Shown one piece after another: positions 34,251-41,948 of a stretch of 55,635 nucleotides of DNA (the first letter of the stretch is position 1; each line of letters opens with the position of its first letter). This DNA comes from JBAYSY01 sp041675885. Its GTDB lineage: Bacteria; Pseudomonadota; Alphaproteobacteria; Rhodobacterales; Rhodobacteraceae. The position numbers and the translations under genes were made by a program. The stretch is from contig JBAYSY010000016.1 in NCBI GenBank assembly GCA_041675885.1, positions 1 through 55,635 of the forward strand, in the 5' to 3' direction. The notes under the pieces are model-generated. The model did not search any database. It was not told the origin of the DNA and worked only from the letters and a program-made list of their open reading frames with translations.

Positions 34251-34736
34251 TCAGCCCGCCGCGCCGATCCCCCGGCCGCGTCGGTCGAAGCGGCGGCCGA
34301 ACACCACCAGCGTCTTGGTGCGGGTGACGCCGGGGATCACCGCGATCTCGTCCACCAGAACGTCGAGATCCTCGATCCGGGGCGCTTCGGCGGTCAGCAT
34401 CAGGTCGAATTCACCGTTGATCGACAAGCAGGCCGAGACCTCGGGATAGGATTCGAGCCGCTTGACGATGCGCCGGGTCTCCTGCTGGCGGATTTCCAGC
34501 AACAGCAGGATCTGCACCGTCTCGCCCGCCGGGTCGTGGCCCAGCACCACCGAATAGCCCGCGATCACGCCGTCGCGCTCCATCCGGGCGATGCGGTCCT
34601 GCACGGTCGAGCGCGCCACCCCCAGCCGGGCGGCGATGGTGGCGGCGGGTTCGCGCGCGTTGCGCCGCAATTCGCCCAAGATGCGGCGGTCGAGATCGTC
34701 GCGCGGCGCGGGCGGCGGGGAGGTGGCGGGCGGCAA
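34251..34736 (-). CDS. Lrp/AsnC-family transcriptional regulator
   Basis: A 161-residue protein from TTG at 34736. The winged-helix domain is DDLDRRILGELRRNAREPAATIAARLGVARSTVQDRIARMERDGVI, then an RAM ligand-binding domain (GYSVVLGHDPAGETVQILLLLEIRQQETRRIVKRLESYPEV). The TTG start is chosen because AAAGGA lies 9 bp upstream and the length then fits the family; no in-frame ATG is close. Such regulators respond to amino acids and often control the divergent neighbour, here a dipeptidase gene starting 123 bp away. That target is inferred. Confidence 0.82.
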   Translation of the reverse strand: MPPATSPPPAPRDDLDRRILGELRRNAREPAATIAARLGVARSTVQDRIARMERDGVIAGYSVVLGHDPAGETVQILLLLEIRQQETRRIVKRLESYPEVSACLSINGEFDLMLTAEAPRIEDLDVLVDEIAVIPGVTRTKTLVVFGRRFDRRGRGIGAAG

Positions 34737-34858
34737 GGGGCATGTCCTTTCGGGGTTGCGGCGCGGCGGCCAAGGCGGCAGGGTCGCGCCATTGGGCGGG
34801 CCGTGCCCGGCGCTTGTCAAGCCACAGGCCGCGCCCGCACGCCGACAGGGGGAAACGC

Positions 34859-35893
34859 ATGACCCGGGTTCCGGTCTTCGACGGCCACAACGATCTGCTG
34901 CTTGCACTGTGGGAGGCGGGCGACCGCTCCGGGCAGGACTTCTTCGAGGGAAGGGCCGGGCATCTCGACCTCGCCCGCTGCCGCGAGGGGGGATTCGCCG
35001 GCGGTTTCTTCGCCATCTGGGTGCCGGGCGAACACCGCCTTGAGCCGCGCAGCGACGATCCGGCGCCGGTGTTCCCGCCGCTCGGGCCGGAACGGGCGCG
35101 GCGGATCACCCTGGAGATGGCCTCGATCCTGATCCGCATGGCCCGCGCGCGCCCCGACGCGATCCGGCTTTGCACCGGCGCGGACCAGATCGAGGCCGCC
35201 CGCGCCGCCGGTGCCATTGCCGCCGTGATGCATATCGAGGGCTGCGAGGGGATCGGCCCCGACCTTGACGAACTGCACGTCTATCACGCCGCCGGGCTGC
35301 GCTCGCTCGGGCCGGTCTGGTCGCGCGGCAACATCTTCGGCCACGGGGTGCCGTTCCGGTTTCCGTCCTCGCCCGATACCGGGCCGGGGCTGTCCGAGGC
35401 CGGGCGGCGACTGGTGCAGGAATGCGACCGGCTGGGGATCCTGATCGACCTGAGCCACCTGAACGAGGCCGGGTTCTGGGAGGTCGCGGACCTGACCGAC
35501 CGGCCGCTGGTCGCCACCCATTCGAACGCCCATGCGCTGGTGCCCGCAAGCCGCAACCTGACCGACCGCCAGCTTGACGCGATCGCCGAGCGCAGGGGGC
35601 TGGTCGGCGTCAACTTCGGGGTGCAGTTCCTCCGCGAGGACGGCGTGAAGAACGCCGATACCCCGCCCGAAACGGTGCTGCGGCACATCGACCACCTGAT
35701 CGCGCGGCTGGGCGAACGCGGCGTGGCGCTGGGGTCGGATTTCGACGGCGCCATGATGCCGCGTGCCATCGGCAGCGCCGCGGGCCTGCCGGTGCTGGTC
35801 GAGGCGATGCGCGGGGCGGGCTATGGCGAGGCGCTGATCGAACGGCTGTGCTGGTCGAACTGGGTGGGCCTGCTGCGCCGGGTGATCGGCTAG
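34859..35893 (+). CDS. Membrane dipeptidase family M19 (renal dipeptidase-like)
   Basis: A 344-residue zinc dipeptidase with the metal ligands in FDGHNDLL (His, Asp), Glu in MHIEGCEGIG, His in VATHSNAHAL, and DFDGA with the Asp near the C-terminus. It hydrolyses dipeptides or related amides, possibly D-amino-acid peptides, in the cytoplasm: no signal peptide is seen. Divergent from the Lrp-type regulator, which probably controls it. Convergent with moeA (50 bp apart). Start at 34859 after GGGGGAAAC. Confidence 0.93.
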   Translation: MTRVPVFDGHNDLLLALWEAGDRSGQDFFEGRAGHLDLARCREGGFAGGFFAIWVPGEHRLEPRSDDPAPVFPPLGPERARRITLEMASILIRMARARPDAIRLCTGADQIEAARAAGAIAAVMHIEGCEGIGPDLDELHVYHAAGLRSLGPVWSRGNIFGHGVPFRFPSSPDTGPGLSEAGRRLVQECDRLGILIDLSHLNEAGFWEVADLTDRPLVATHSNAHALVPASRNLTDRQLDAIAERRGLVGVNFGVQFLREDGVKNADTPPETVLRHIDHLIARLGERGVALGSDFDGAMMPRAIGSAAGLPVLVEAMRGAGYGEALIERLCWSNWVGLLRRVIG

Positions 35894-35943
35894 AGACCGT
35901 CCGATCTTTCTGTTCCAGCAGACATCTGACGATCTCTGCAATG

Positions 35944-37122
35944 CTACAGCGGCAGATACTCCACCTCTTCCCCCGCCTTGCGCGCGGGGTCGTGCGGCGG
36001 TCGCAACAGCAGCGCATCGGCCCCGGACAGTAGCCGCAATGCGCCGCTGTCCTGATTGTCGAAGGGTTCGATCAGCGGCAGCGGCCCGCCCGCGGTCAGC
36101 CGCGCCCGCATGTAATGCGCACGCGGCCCGTTCTCGGGGGTATCGCCGGCCAGCCGCGCCCGGTGCAGCCGCGGGGCGGGATCGGGCAGGCCCTGCATGG
36201 CGCGCAGCAGGGGCAACATGAACAATATGGCGCAAACGATTGAAGACACGGGGTTTCCCGGAAGGCCAAGCAGCGTTGATTCCCCCAGCCGCCCGGCCAT
36301 CAGCGGTTTTCCCGGCCGCATCGCGATCTTGTAGAAGGACCGCGCCAGCCCCATGTCGGCGGCGACCTTGCCGACCAGATCGTGATCGCCGACCGAAGCG
36401 CCGCCGATGGTCACGATCAGATCCGCATCGGCTGCAAGCCCGATCACATGCTCCAGCGCGGCCTCGTTGTCGCGGGCGATGGGCAGGATGCGGACCTCGG
36501 CCCCTTCGGCCTCGGCCATGGCGGCAAGCGCGACCACGTTCGAGGCGGTGATCTGGTCGGGGCCGGGCACCTCGCCGGGCATCACCAGTTCGTCGCCGGT
36601 GGCGATCAGCGCCACAACCGGGCGGCGGGCGACCATGGGCCGGGCCACGTTCATCGCCGCCAGAAGCGCGAGGTCGGCGGGTTTGAGGCGGCAAGGGGCC
36701 TCGATCCGGAAACCCGCAGCGAAATCAGAGCCCTCGGGGCGGATGTTCCTGCCTTGCGAGACCTCGCGCAGGGTGACGAGGTCTTCATCGGCCTCGGCGT
36801 TCTCCTGCATGACGACGCGGGCGGTGCCTTCGGGCACGGGAGCGCCGGTGAAGATGCGCACCGCCTCCCCCGGGTTCACTTTTCCGGAAAACCGTTCTCC
36901 GGCACGGGATTGGCCGGCGATCTTCAGGCTGTCGCCCGCCACCGCGCCCTCGGTCACGGCCCAGCCATCCATGGCCGAAGCGGCGAAGGGCGGTTGGGAA
37001 CGGGTGGCCACCGCCGGTTCCGCCAGCACCCGGCCGACGGCGCGGGCCAGCGGCACGGGTTCGGCCGGCAACGGCAGGGCCAGCGCCAGCACCCGCTCCA
37101 GCGCCTCGGCGACCGGGATCAT
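35944..37122 (-). CDS. moeA: Molybdopterin molybdenumtransferase
   Basis: A 392-residue MoeA. Seen are the N-terminal domain with SAMDGWAV, the linker EGTARVVMQENAE, the MoCF-biosynthesis domain with GDELVMPGE, TIGGASVGDHD and the conserved GLPGNPVSS, and the C-terminal domain. It inserts molybdate into adenylyl-molybdopterin. The start overlaps the moaC stop by 4 bp. It is the last gene of the trpC-moaC-moeA run. In related Rhodobacterales I recall lexA following moeA; here a dipeptidase gene faces it. Confidence 0.96.
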   Translation of the reverse strand: MIPVAEALERVLALALPLPAEPVPLARAVGRVLAEPAVATRSQPPFAASAMDGWAVTEGAVAGDSLKIAGQSRAGERFSGKVNPGEAVRIFTGAPVPEGTARVVMQENAEADEDLVTLREVSQGRNIRPEGSDFAAGFRIEAPCRLKPADLALLAAMNVARPMVARRPVVALIATGDELVMPGEVPGPDQITASNVVALAAMAEAEGAEVRILPIARDNEAALEHVIGLAADADLIVTIGGASVGDHDLVGKVAADMGLARSFYKIAMRPGKPLMAGRLGESTLLGLPGNPVSSIVCAILFMLPLLRAMQGLPDPAPRLHRARLAGDTPENGPRAHYMRARLTAGGPLPLIEPFDNQDSGALRLLSGADALLLRPPHDPARKAGEEVEYLPL

Positions 37123-37595
37123 TTGCGGGCCTCATAAAGCCCGGACTTGCCGCCCTCCTTAAGAACCAGCCGGATATCGCTGATCCGCATGGATTTTTCC
37201 GCCGCCTTCAGCATGTCGTACACCGTCAGCGCGGCGACCGAAACGGCGGTCAGCGCCTCCATCTCGACCCCGGTGCGGCCGGTGGTGGCCACCGTGGCCT
37301 CGATCACCACGCCGGGGATCGCCGGGTCGGGGGTCAGGTCCACCGCGACCTTCGTCACCGGCAGCGGGTGGCACAGCGGGATCAGGTCGGCGGTGCGCTT
37401 GGCGGCCATGATGCCTGCAAGCCGGGCCACGCCCAGAACGTCGCCCTTCCGCGCCGTGCCCGCCTCCACCAGCGCCAGCGTCTCGGGGCGCATCACCACC
37501 ACGCCCCGGGCCACCGCCCGCCGCGCGGTCTCATCCTTGGCCGAGACATCGACCATATGCGCCTGACCTTTCGCGTCGAAATGCGTCAGCATCAT
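37119..37595 (-). CDS. moaC: Cyclic pyranopterin monophosphate synthase
   Basis: A 158-residue MoaC, MLTHFDAKGQAHMVDVSAKDETARRAVA..., with IPLCHPLPVTKVAVDLT and MEALTAVSVAALTVYDMLKAAEKSM, the active-site motifs of the family. It converts the GTP-derived intermediate made by MoaA into cyclic pyranopterin monophosphate for molybdenum cofactor. Coupled by 4-bp overlaps to trpC upstream and moeA downstream. Confidence 0.97.
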   Translation of the reverse strand: MMLTHFDAKGQAHMVDVSAKDETARRAVARGVVVMRPETLALVEAGTARKGDVLGVARLAGIMAAKRTADLIPLCHPLPVTKVAVDLTPDPAIPGVVIEATVATTGRTGVEMEALTAVSVAALTVYDMLKAAEKSMRISDIRLVLKEGGKSGLYEARK

Positions 37596-38401
37596 TGGCC
37601 CCCCTGCGCCGCCAGCGGCTGCGCCAGCAGGGCGCGGGTGGCCTCGCGCACGTCCGCCTGCCGCATCAGGCTTTCACCGATCAGGAAGCCGCGCACCCCG
37701 TATCCGGCCAGCCCGGCGAGGTCTTCGGGCGTGAACAGCCCGCTTTCCGAGATCACCATCCGGTCCTCGGGCACCAGCCGGGCAAGACGACGGGTGGTCT
37801 CCAGCGTCACCTCGAAGCTGTGCAGGTCGCGGTTGTTGATGCCGATCAGCGGCGAGCGCAGCCGGGCGGCGCGCTCAAGCTCGGTCTCGTTGTGGACCTC
37901 GATCAGCACGTCCATTCCGAGGGTTATGGCCGCATCTTCAAGTTCCCCGGCCTGCGCGTCCGAGACCGCGGCCATGATGATCAGGATGCAGTCGGCATGC
38001 CAGGCGCGGGCCTCATACACCTGCCACGGGTCATAGAGGAAATCCTTGCGCAGGCAGGGAAGTGCCGTCGCCTCATGCGCGGCGGTCAGGAATTCGGGCG
38101 CACCCTGGAAGCTGGGCGCGTCGGTCAGCACCGAAAGGCAGGCCGCGCCCCCGGCCTCATAGGCGCGGGCGAGGTCCACCGGGTCGAAATCCGCGCGGAT
38201 CAGGCCCTTGGAGGGGCTCGCCTTCTTGATCTCGGCGATCAGCCCGTAGCCGGTGGCGGCGGCGCGGCGCAGCGCCCCGGCGAAGCCCCGCGGCGCGGGG
38301 GCGGCGCGGGCGGCGGCCTCCAGCCCGGCGCGGGTCAGGGCGGTCTTGGCGGCGGCGATCTCTTCGAGCTTGTAGTCGCGGATGCGGTCGAGAATGGTCA
38401 T
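37592..38401 (-). CDS. trpC: Indole-3-glycerol phosphate synthase
   Basis: A 269-residue TIM-barrel enzyme. The start MTILDRIRDYKLEEIAAAK is typical. Family motifs include IAEIKKASPSKGLIRADFDPVDLARAYEAGGAACLSVLTD, CLRKDFLYDPWQVYEARAWHADCILIIMAA, GINNRDLHSFEV and SESGLFTPEDLAGL. It catalyses ring closure in tryptophan synthesis. It overlaps moaC by 4 bp. Upstream, instead of the usual adjacent trpD, lie ung (61-bp gap) and a repeat plus terminator. Confidence 0.98.
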   Translation of the reverse strand: MTILDRIRDYKLEEIAAAKTALTRAGLEAAARAAPAPRGFAGALRRAAATGYGLIAEIKKASPSKGLIRADFDPVDLARAYEAGGAACLSVLTDAPSFQGAPEFLTAAHEATALPCLRKDFLYDPWQVYEARAWHADCILIIMAAVSDAQAGELEDAAITLGMDVLIEVHNETELERAARLRSPLIGINNRDLHSFEVTLETTRRLARLVPEDRMVISESGLFTPEDLAGLAGYGVRGFLIGESLMRQADVREATRALLAQPLAAQGGQ

Positions 38402-38462
38402 GGTCGGCGGGCCTCCTTGCCCTTCGTCCTAGCGTCCGGGTGCGGCGAAGGGAAGCGGGCAA

Positions 38463-39113
38463 TCAGCCGCGCCAGCCGATCGGCGCCTCGCCCCGGGCGG
38501 TCAGCCAGTCGTTGACGCGGCTGAACGGGCGCGAGCCGAAGAACCCCCTGCGCGCCGAAAGCGGCGAGGGATGGGCCGAGCGGATCACCAGATGACCGGG
38601 GCCGATCAGCGGGTCCGCGAGCTTTTGCGCGGGCTGGCCCCAGAGGATGAAGGCGGTGGGGTGTTGTGCCACCCGCTCCAGCACCTGCCGGGTGAGTTTC
38701 TGCCAGCCGAGCGCCTTGTGACCGTGGCTGACCCCCTCGGGCACGCTGAGGACGGGGTTCAGGAGCAACACCCCCTGCCGCGCCCAATGGCTCAGGTCGC
38801 CATGGGCGGGGGCGGCGCCGAGGTCGCCCTGCATCTCGCGGAAGATATTGGCCAGCGACCGGGGCAGCGGCTTCGTGCCCGGCGGCACCGAGAACGCCAG
38901 CCCCATCGCATGGGCGCGGTTCGGATAGGGATCCTGGCCGAGGATCACCACCCGCACCCGTTCGGGCGGCGTGAGGTCGAGCGCGGCGAACACCCGTTCC
39001 GGGCCGGGCAGCCAGCCGGTATCCCGTGCCAGAGCGGCCCGGATGCGGGGCCAGTCGGCGCCGAAGAACGGCAGGTCGGCCCAGGCGGCGGGCGGGGGCA
39101 TCGGTTCGGTCAT
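38463..39113 (-). CDS. ung: Uracil-DNA glycosylase
   Basis: A 216-residue family 1 UDG with the water-activating loop GQDPYPNRAHAMGLAFSVP, LLLNPVLSV, the Leu-intercalation loop SAHPSPLSARRGFFGSRPFSRVN and WGQPAQK. It removes uracil from DNA, starting base-excision repair. Unexpectedly placed between trpD and trpC on the same strand, behind an intrinsic terminator and a family-1 repeat. It must therefore have its own promoter in 39114-39200. Confidence 0.97.
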   Translation of the reverse strand: MTEPMPPPAAWADLPFFGADWPRIRAALARDTGWLPGPERVFAALDLTPPERVRVVILGQDPYPNRAHAMGLAFSVPPGTKPLPRSLANIFREMQGDLGAAPAHGDLSHWARQGVLLLNPVLSVPEGVSHGHKALGWQKLTRQVLERVAQHPTAFILWGQPAQKLADPLIGPGHLVIRSAHPSPLSARRGFFGSRPFSRVNDWLTARGEAPIGWRG

Positions 39114-39153
39114 CGCGTCTTTCCATCCGTGACGCCCGTGGCGGGCCGGGCAA

Positions 39154-39190
39154 GGGGGCCTTCTGCCCCCTCTTGCGCCTGACGGCGCAA
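39154..39190. repeat. Double-hairpin module of a composite intergenic element
   Basis: GGGGGC (39154-39159) with GCCCCC (39165-39170), then TTGCGCC (39173-39179) with GGCGCAA (39184-39190). The same arrangement CCCCCTCTTGCGC...GCGCAATT occurs after sodB (13470-13511). Part of the insertion between trpD and ung. Confidence 0.65.
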
Positions 39191-39203
39191 TTGTTCGCCG
39201 CTA

Positions 39204-39226
39204 AAAACCGTCCCCCGGACGGTTTT
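39204..39226 (-). terminator. Intrinsic terminator between trpD and ung
   Basis: AAAACCGTCC (39204-39213), CCC, GGACGGTTTT (39217-39226): a perfect 10-bp stem. On the minus strand it ends in five U residues, so transcription from trpGD should stop before ung and trpC. Confidence 0.75.
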
Positions 39227-39248
39227 CTCAACGCGGCTCACCCCGAGA

Positions 39249-39320
39249 GTATTTTCAGAAAGGTGAAGAATATTAGGGCCTTCCGGCCTTCTTCTGTCTG
39301 AAAATATCCCCGCCGGAGGC
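39249..39320 (+). repeat. Dispersed repeat family 1, copy D
   Basis: Left arm GTATTTTCAGA (39249-39259) and right arm TCTGAAAATAT (39297-39307) are complementary; the core AAAATATCCCCGCCGGAGGC is at 39301-39320, identical to copy B. The left side begins CACCCCGAGAGTATTT, as copy A does. Confidence 0.75.
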
Positions 39321-39364
39321 TTCCGCACTTTCCACCTGTGCAACGCCTGGCGGATGCGCGCCGG

Positions 39365-40384
39365 TCACGCCGCCGGGGCGATCCGGGCCAGCGCGGCGAG
39401 TTTCGCCTTCGCCCTGCCGCTGGCAATGCTTTCGCGCGCCACCTCCACCCCCTCGCGCAGGCCGGGGGCGCGTTCGGCCACCACCAGCGCGGCGGCGGCA
39501 TTGAGCAGCACCGCGTCGCGATAGGCCCCTTCGGCCCCGTCGAGCAGGGCGCGCAAGGCGGCGGCGTTCTCGGCGGGGGTGCCGCCCATGATCGCCTCGA
39601 ACGGGTGTTCGGGCAGGCCCGCGTCTTCCGGGTGCAGCTCGAACTCGCGCACCGCGCCCGCTTCCAGCGCCGCCACGAGGGTCGGCGCGGCGATCGAGAT
39701 TTCATCCGTGCCGTCGCCGCCATGGACGATCCAGGCGCGGTCCGAGCCGAGCGCGGCCAGCGTCTCGGCCATCGGCCGGATCAGCCCGGCGGCGAAGGTG
39801 CCGGTGAGTTGCCGCCTGACCCCGGCCGGGTTGGTCAGCGGCCCGAGGATGTTGAAGATCGTCCGCGTCCCGAGTTCCAGCCGGATCGGTGCGACGTGGC
39901 GGGTGGCCGGGTGGTGCATCGGCGCCATCATGAAGCCGATCCCGGCCTCGGTCAGGCAGCGTTCCACCACCTCGGGGCCGACCATGACGTCGAGGCCAAG
40001 CTCGGTCAGCGCATCGGCCGCGCCGGATTTCGACGACAGGTTGCGGTTGCCGTGTTTCGCGACCACTACCCCCGCGCCGGCCACGACGAGCGCCGCGGCG
40101 GTGGAGATATTCAGTGTGCCCTTGCCGTCGCCGCCGGTGCCGACGATATCCATCGCCCCTTCGGGCGCGCGCACCTTCACGCATTTGGCGCGCATCACGC
40201 TGGCGGCGGCGGCGTATTCATCGACCGTCTCGCCCCGCGTGCGCAGCGCCATCAGGAAGCCGCCGGTCTGGGCGGGGGTGGCCCCGCCCTCGAACAGGAT
40301 GGTGAAGGCGCGCTCGGCCTCCTCCCGGCTCAGCGGGCGGGTGCAGGCGGCGGCAATGAGCGGGCGCAGGTCGGAGGCGCTCAT
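39365..40384 (-). CDS. trpD: Anthranilate phosphoribosyltransferase
   Basis: A 339-residue TrpD: DIVGTGGDGKGTLNISTAAALVVAGAGVVVAKHGNRNLSSKSGAADALTELG is the phosphoribosyl-pyrophosphate and anthranilate site, with MMAPMHHPATRHVAPIRLELGTRTIFNILGPLTNPA further on. It transfers a phosphoribosyl group to anthranilate, the second step of tryptophan synthesis. It overlaps trpG by 4 bp and is followed by the terminator at 39204-39226. Confidence 0.98.
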   Translation of the reverse strand: MSASDLRPLIAAACTRPLSREEAERAFTILFEGGATPAQTGGFLMALRTRGETVDEYAAAASVMRAKCVKVRAPEGAMDIVGTGGDGKGTLNISTAAALVVAGAGVVVAKHGNRNLSSKSGAADALTELGLDVMVGPEVVERCLTEAGIGFMMAPMHHPATRHVAPIRLELGTRTIFNILGPLTNPAGVRRQLTGTFAAGLIRPMAETLAALGSDRAWIVHGGDGTDEISIAAPTLVAALEAGAVREFELHPEDAGLPEHPFEAIMGGTPAENAAALRALLDGAEGAYRDAVLLNAAAALVVAERAPGLREGVEVARESIASGRAKAKLAALARIAPAA

Positions 40385-40983
40385 GCCGGGACGCCCTCGG
40401 CCGTGGTCGCGAGGAAGTTGCGCAGAAGCGCGTGGCCGTGTTCGCTGGCGATGCTTTCGGGGTGGAACTGCACCCCCTCCACCGGCCTGTCGCGGTGGCG
40501 CAGGCCCATGATGGTGCCGTCGTCAAGCCATGCGGTGATCTCGAAACAGTCGGGCAGGCTTTCGCGTTCCACCACCAGCGAGTGGTAGCGGGTGGCGCGG
40601 AACGGCGAGGGCAGGCCGCGGAACACGCCCGTGCCGTTGTGGTGCATGTCCGAGGTCTTGCCGTGTACGATCTCGTGGCAGCGCACCACCTTGCCGCCGA
40701 ACGCCTGGCCCACGGTCTGGTGCCCGAGGCAGACGCCGAGGAGGGGGATCCCGGCCTCGGCCGCCGCCAGCGTCAGCGGCAGGCAGATCCCGGCCCGGTC
40801 CGGGTCGCAGGGGCCGGGCGAGAGCAAGATCCCCGAGGGCCGCAGCGCCATCGCCGCCTGCACGTCGAGCGCGTCGTTGCGGTGGACGGCGACCTCGGCC
40901 CCCAGTTCGCCCAGGTAATGGACGAGGTTGAAGGTGAAGCTGTCGTAATTGTCGATCAGAAGCAACATGCGGTCGTAACCCAT
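40381..40983 (-). CDS. trpG: Anthranilate synthase glutamine amidotransferase subunit
   Basis: A class I glutamine amidotransferase of about 200 residues: LLLIDNYDSFTFNLVHYLGELGAEV, the nucleophile Cys in GVCLGHQTVGQAFGG, and the His-Pro-Glu in VQFHPES. It supplies ammonia to TrpE. The ATG at 40983 (MGYDRMLL) has GGAAGGAA upstream at a slightly long distance; a second ATG at 40968 would give the more usual MLLLIDNYDS. trpE is not in the window. Coupled to trpD by a 4-bp overlap. Confidence 0.95.
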   Translation of the reverse strand: MGYDRMLLLIDNYDSFTFNLVHYLGELGAEVAVHRNDALDVQAAMALRPSGILLSPGPCDPDRAGICLPLTLAAAEAGIPLLGVCLGHQTVGQAFGGKVVRCHEIVHGKTSDMHHNGTGVFRGLPSPFRATRYHSLVVERESLPDCFEITAWLDDGTIMGLRHRDRPVEGVQFHPESIASEHGHALLRNFLATTAEGVPA

Positions 40984-41397
40984 CGTATTGGTTGGGTTCC
41001 TTCCGTGGTCGTCTGCCGTGATATCCGCAGTGGCACCCGCTTTCCCCGCCGATACCCTGCCCGACCGACTTCGGCCCCGTGGAACGTCATCCCCGCTTAT
41101 CGCGCATCTGCCCGCTCAGGGCAACTGTTCGTCGCCGGTATCCGTCTGTCGCGGGTATCGCAGGCCAGACGCGCAGATGCGAGGCCGGGGAGCGGCGGTC
41201 CGGACGGCTTCATGGGGTGCGACGCGCACGGCCTGCGGGGTGCCATCGGGAATGATCTTCTTGCCTGTTGTCTTCTTTTGCGGCCTGTGGTGCAGACAAG
41301 GGCCCCGCCTGTTTGCGGAATCAAGACCGGGATGCGGGCGTCGGGCGCGGCACGCGCGCAGGAGGAGGCGGACGGCCCCCTTTCCCCCTTTCGCCCC
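40984..41397. other. 414-bp gap upstream of trpG
   Basis: No gene with a recognisable family. It must hold the trpG promoter. I looked for a tryptophan leader peptide followed by competing hairpins and did not find a convincing one. The minus-strand frame 41097-41324 is Arg/Pro-rich like a shadow frame and is not called. Confidence 0.5.
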
Positions 41398-41826
41398 CTA
41401 CCAGTGGCCGGTGTTTTCCATGCTGATCCAGGGTTCTTCCGGTTCCTTGGCCTCGCCCGCCTGCAACAGTTCGATCGAGATGTTGTCGGGGCTGCGCACG
41501 AAGGCCATGCGGCCGTCGCGCGGCGGGCGGTTGATGGTGATGCCGTTCTCCATCAGGTAGCGGCAGAACGCATGGATATCCCCGACCTCATAGGCGAGAT
41601 GGCCGAAGTGGCGGCTGTCCGACGGAAGCCCCTCGTCGCCGTCCCAGTTCCAGGTCAGTTCCAGCGGGCATTCCTCCTGCCCCGGCGGCGCCAGATAGAC
41701 CAGCGTGAAACGGCCCTGTTCGCTTTCGATCCGGCGGGTCTCGCGCAGGCCAAGCAGTTCGTAGAACGCCATGGATTTTTCCAGGTCGAGCACCCGCACC
41801 ATGGTGTGAAGATAGCGGATCTGCAT
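41398..41826 (-). CDS. VOC-family protein, lactoylglutathione lyase-like
   Basis: A 142-residue glyoxalase-fold protein. The start MQIRYLHTMVRVLDLEKSMAFYELLGLRETRRIESEQGRFTLVYL and HFGHLAYEVGDIHAFCRYL hold the metal ligands (His, Glu) expected for glyoxalase I; the terminal region FVRSPDNISIELLQ carries the last Glu. It probably converts the methylglyoxal-glutathione adduct to lactoylglutathione in the cytoplasm. Length (about 140) and motifs fit GloA, but related dioxygenase-like VOC proteins cannot be excluded. Stands alone; the start has GGAGGGCC upstream. Confidence 0.85.
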   Translation of the reverse strand: MQIRYLHTMVRVLDLEKSMAFYELLGLRETRRIESEQGRFTLVYLAPPGQEECPLELTWNWDGDEGLPSDSRHFGHLAYEVGDIHAFCRYLMENGITINRPPRDGRMAFVRSPDNISIELLQAGEAKEPEEPWISMENTGHW

Positions 41827-41948
41827 GTCTGGCCCTCCTGCGCGGGGCCTGTTCCGGCCCCTGTCATGCGGTTATGTCCTGCGCGGCCCCTGCGTCGGGG
41901 CTGGCGCGACCATAAGCCAGCGGCGGGCCCGGCGCCACCCCGGCCGTA

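Noticed and set aside
41097..41324. Minus-strand frame of 75 codons upstream of trpG, considered as a leader or small gene
   Set aside because: Arg/Pro/Ala-rich shadow-like composition, no Trp run and no following attenuator structure.
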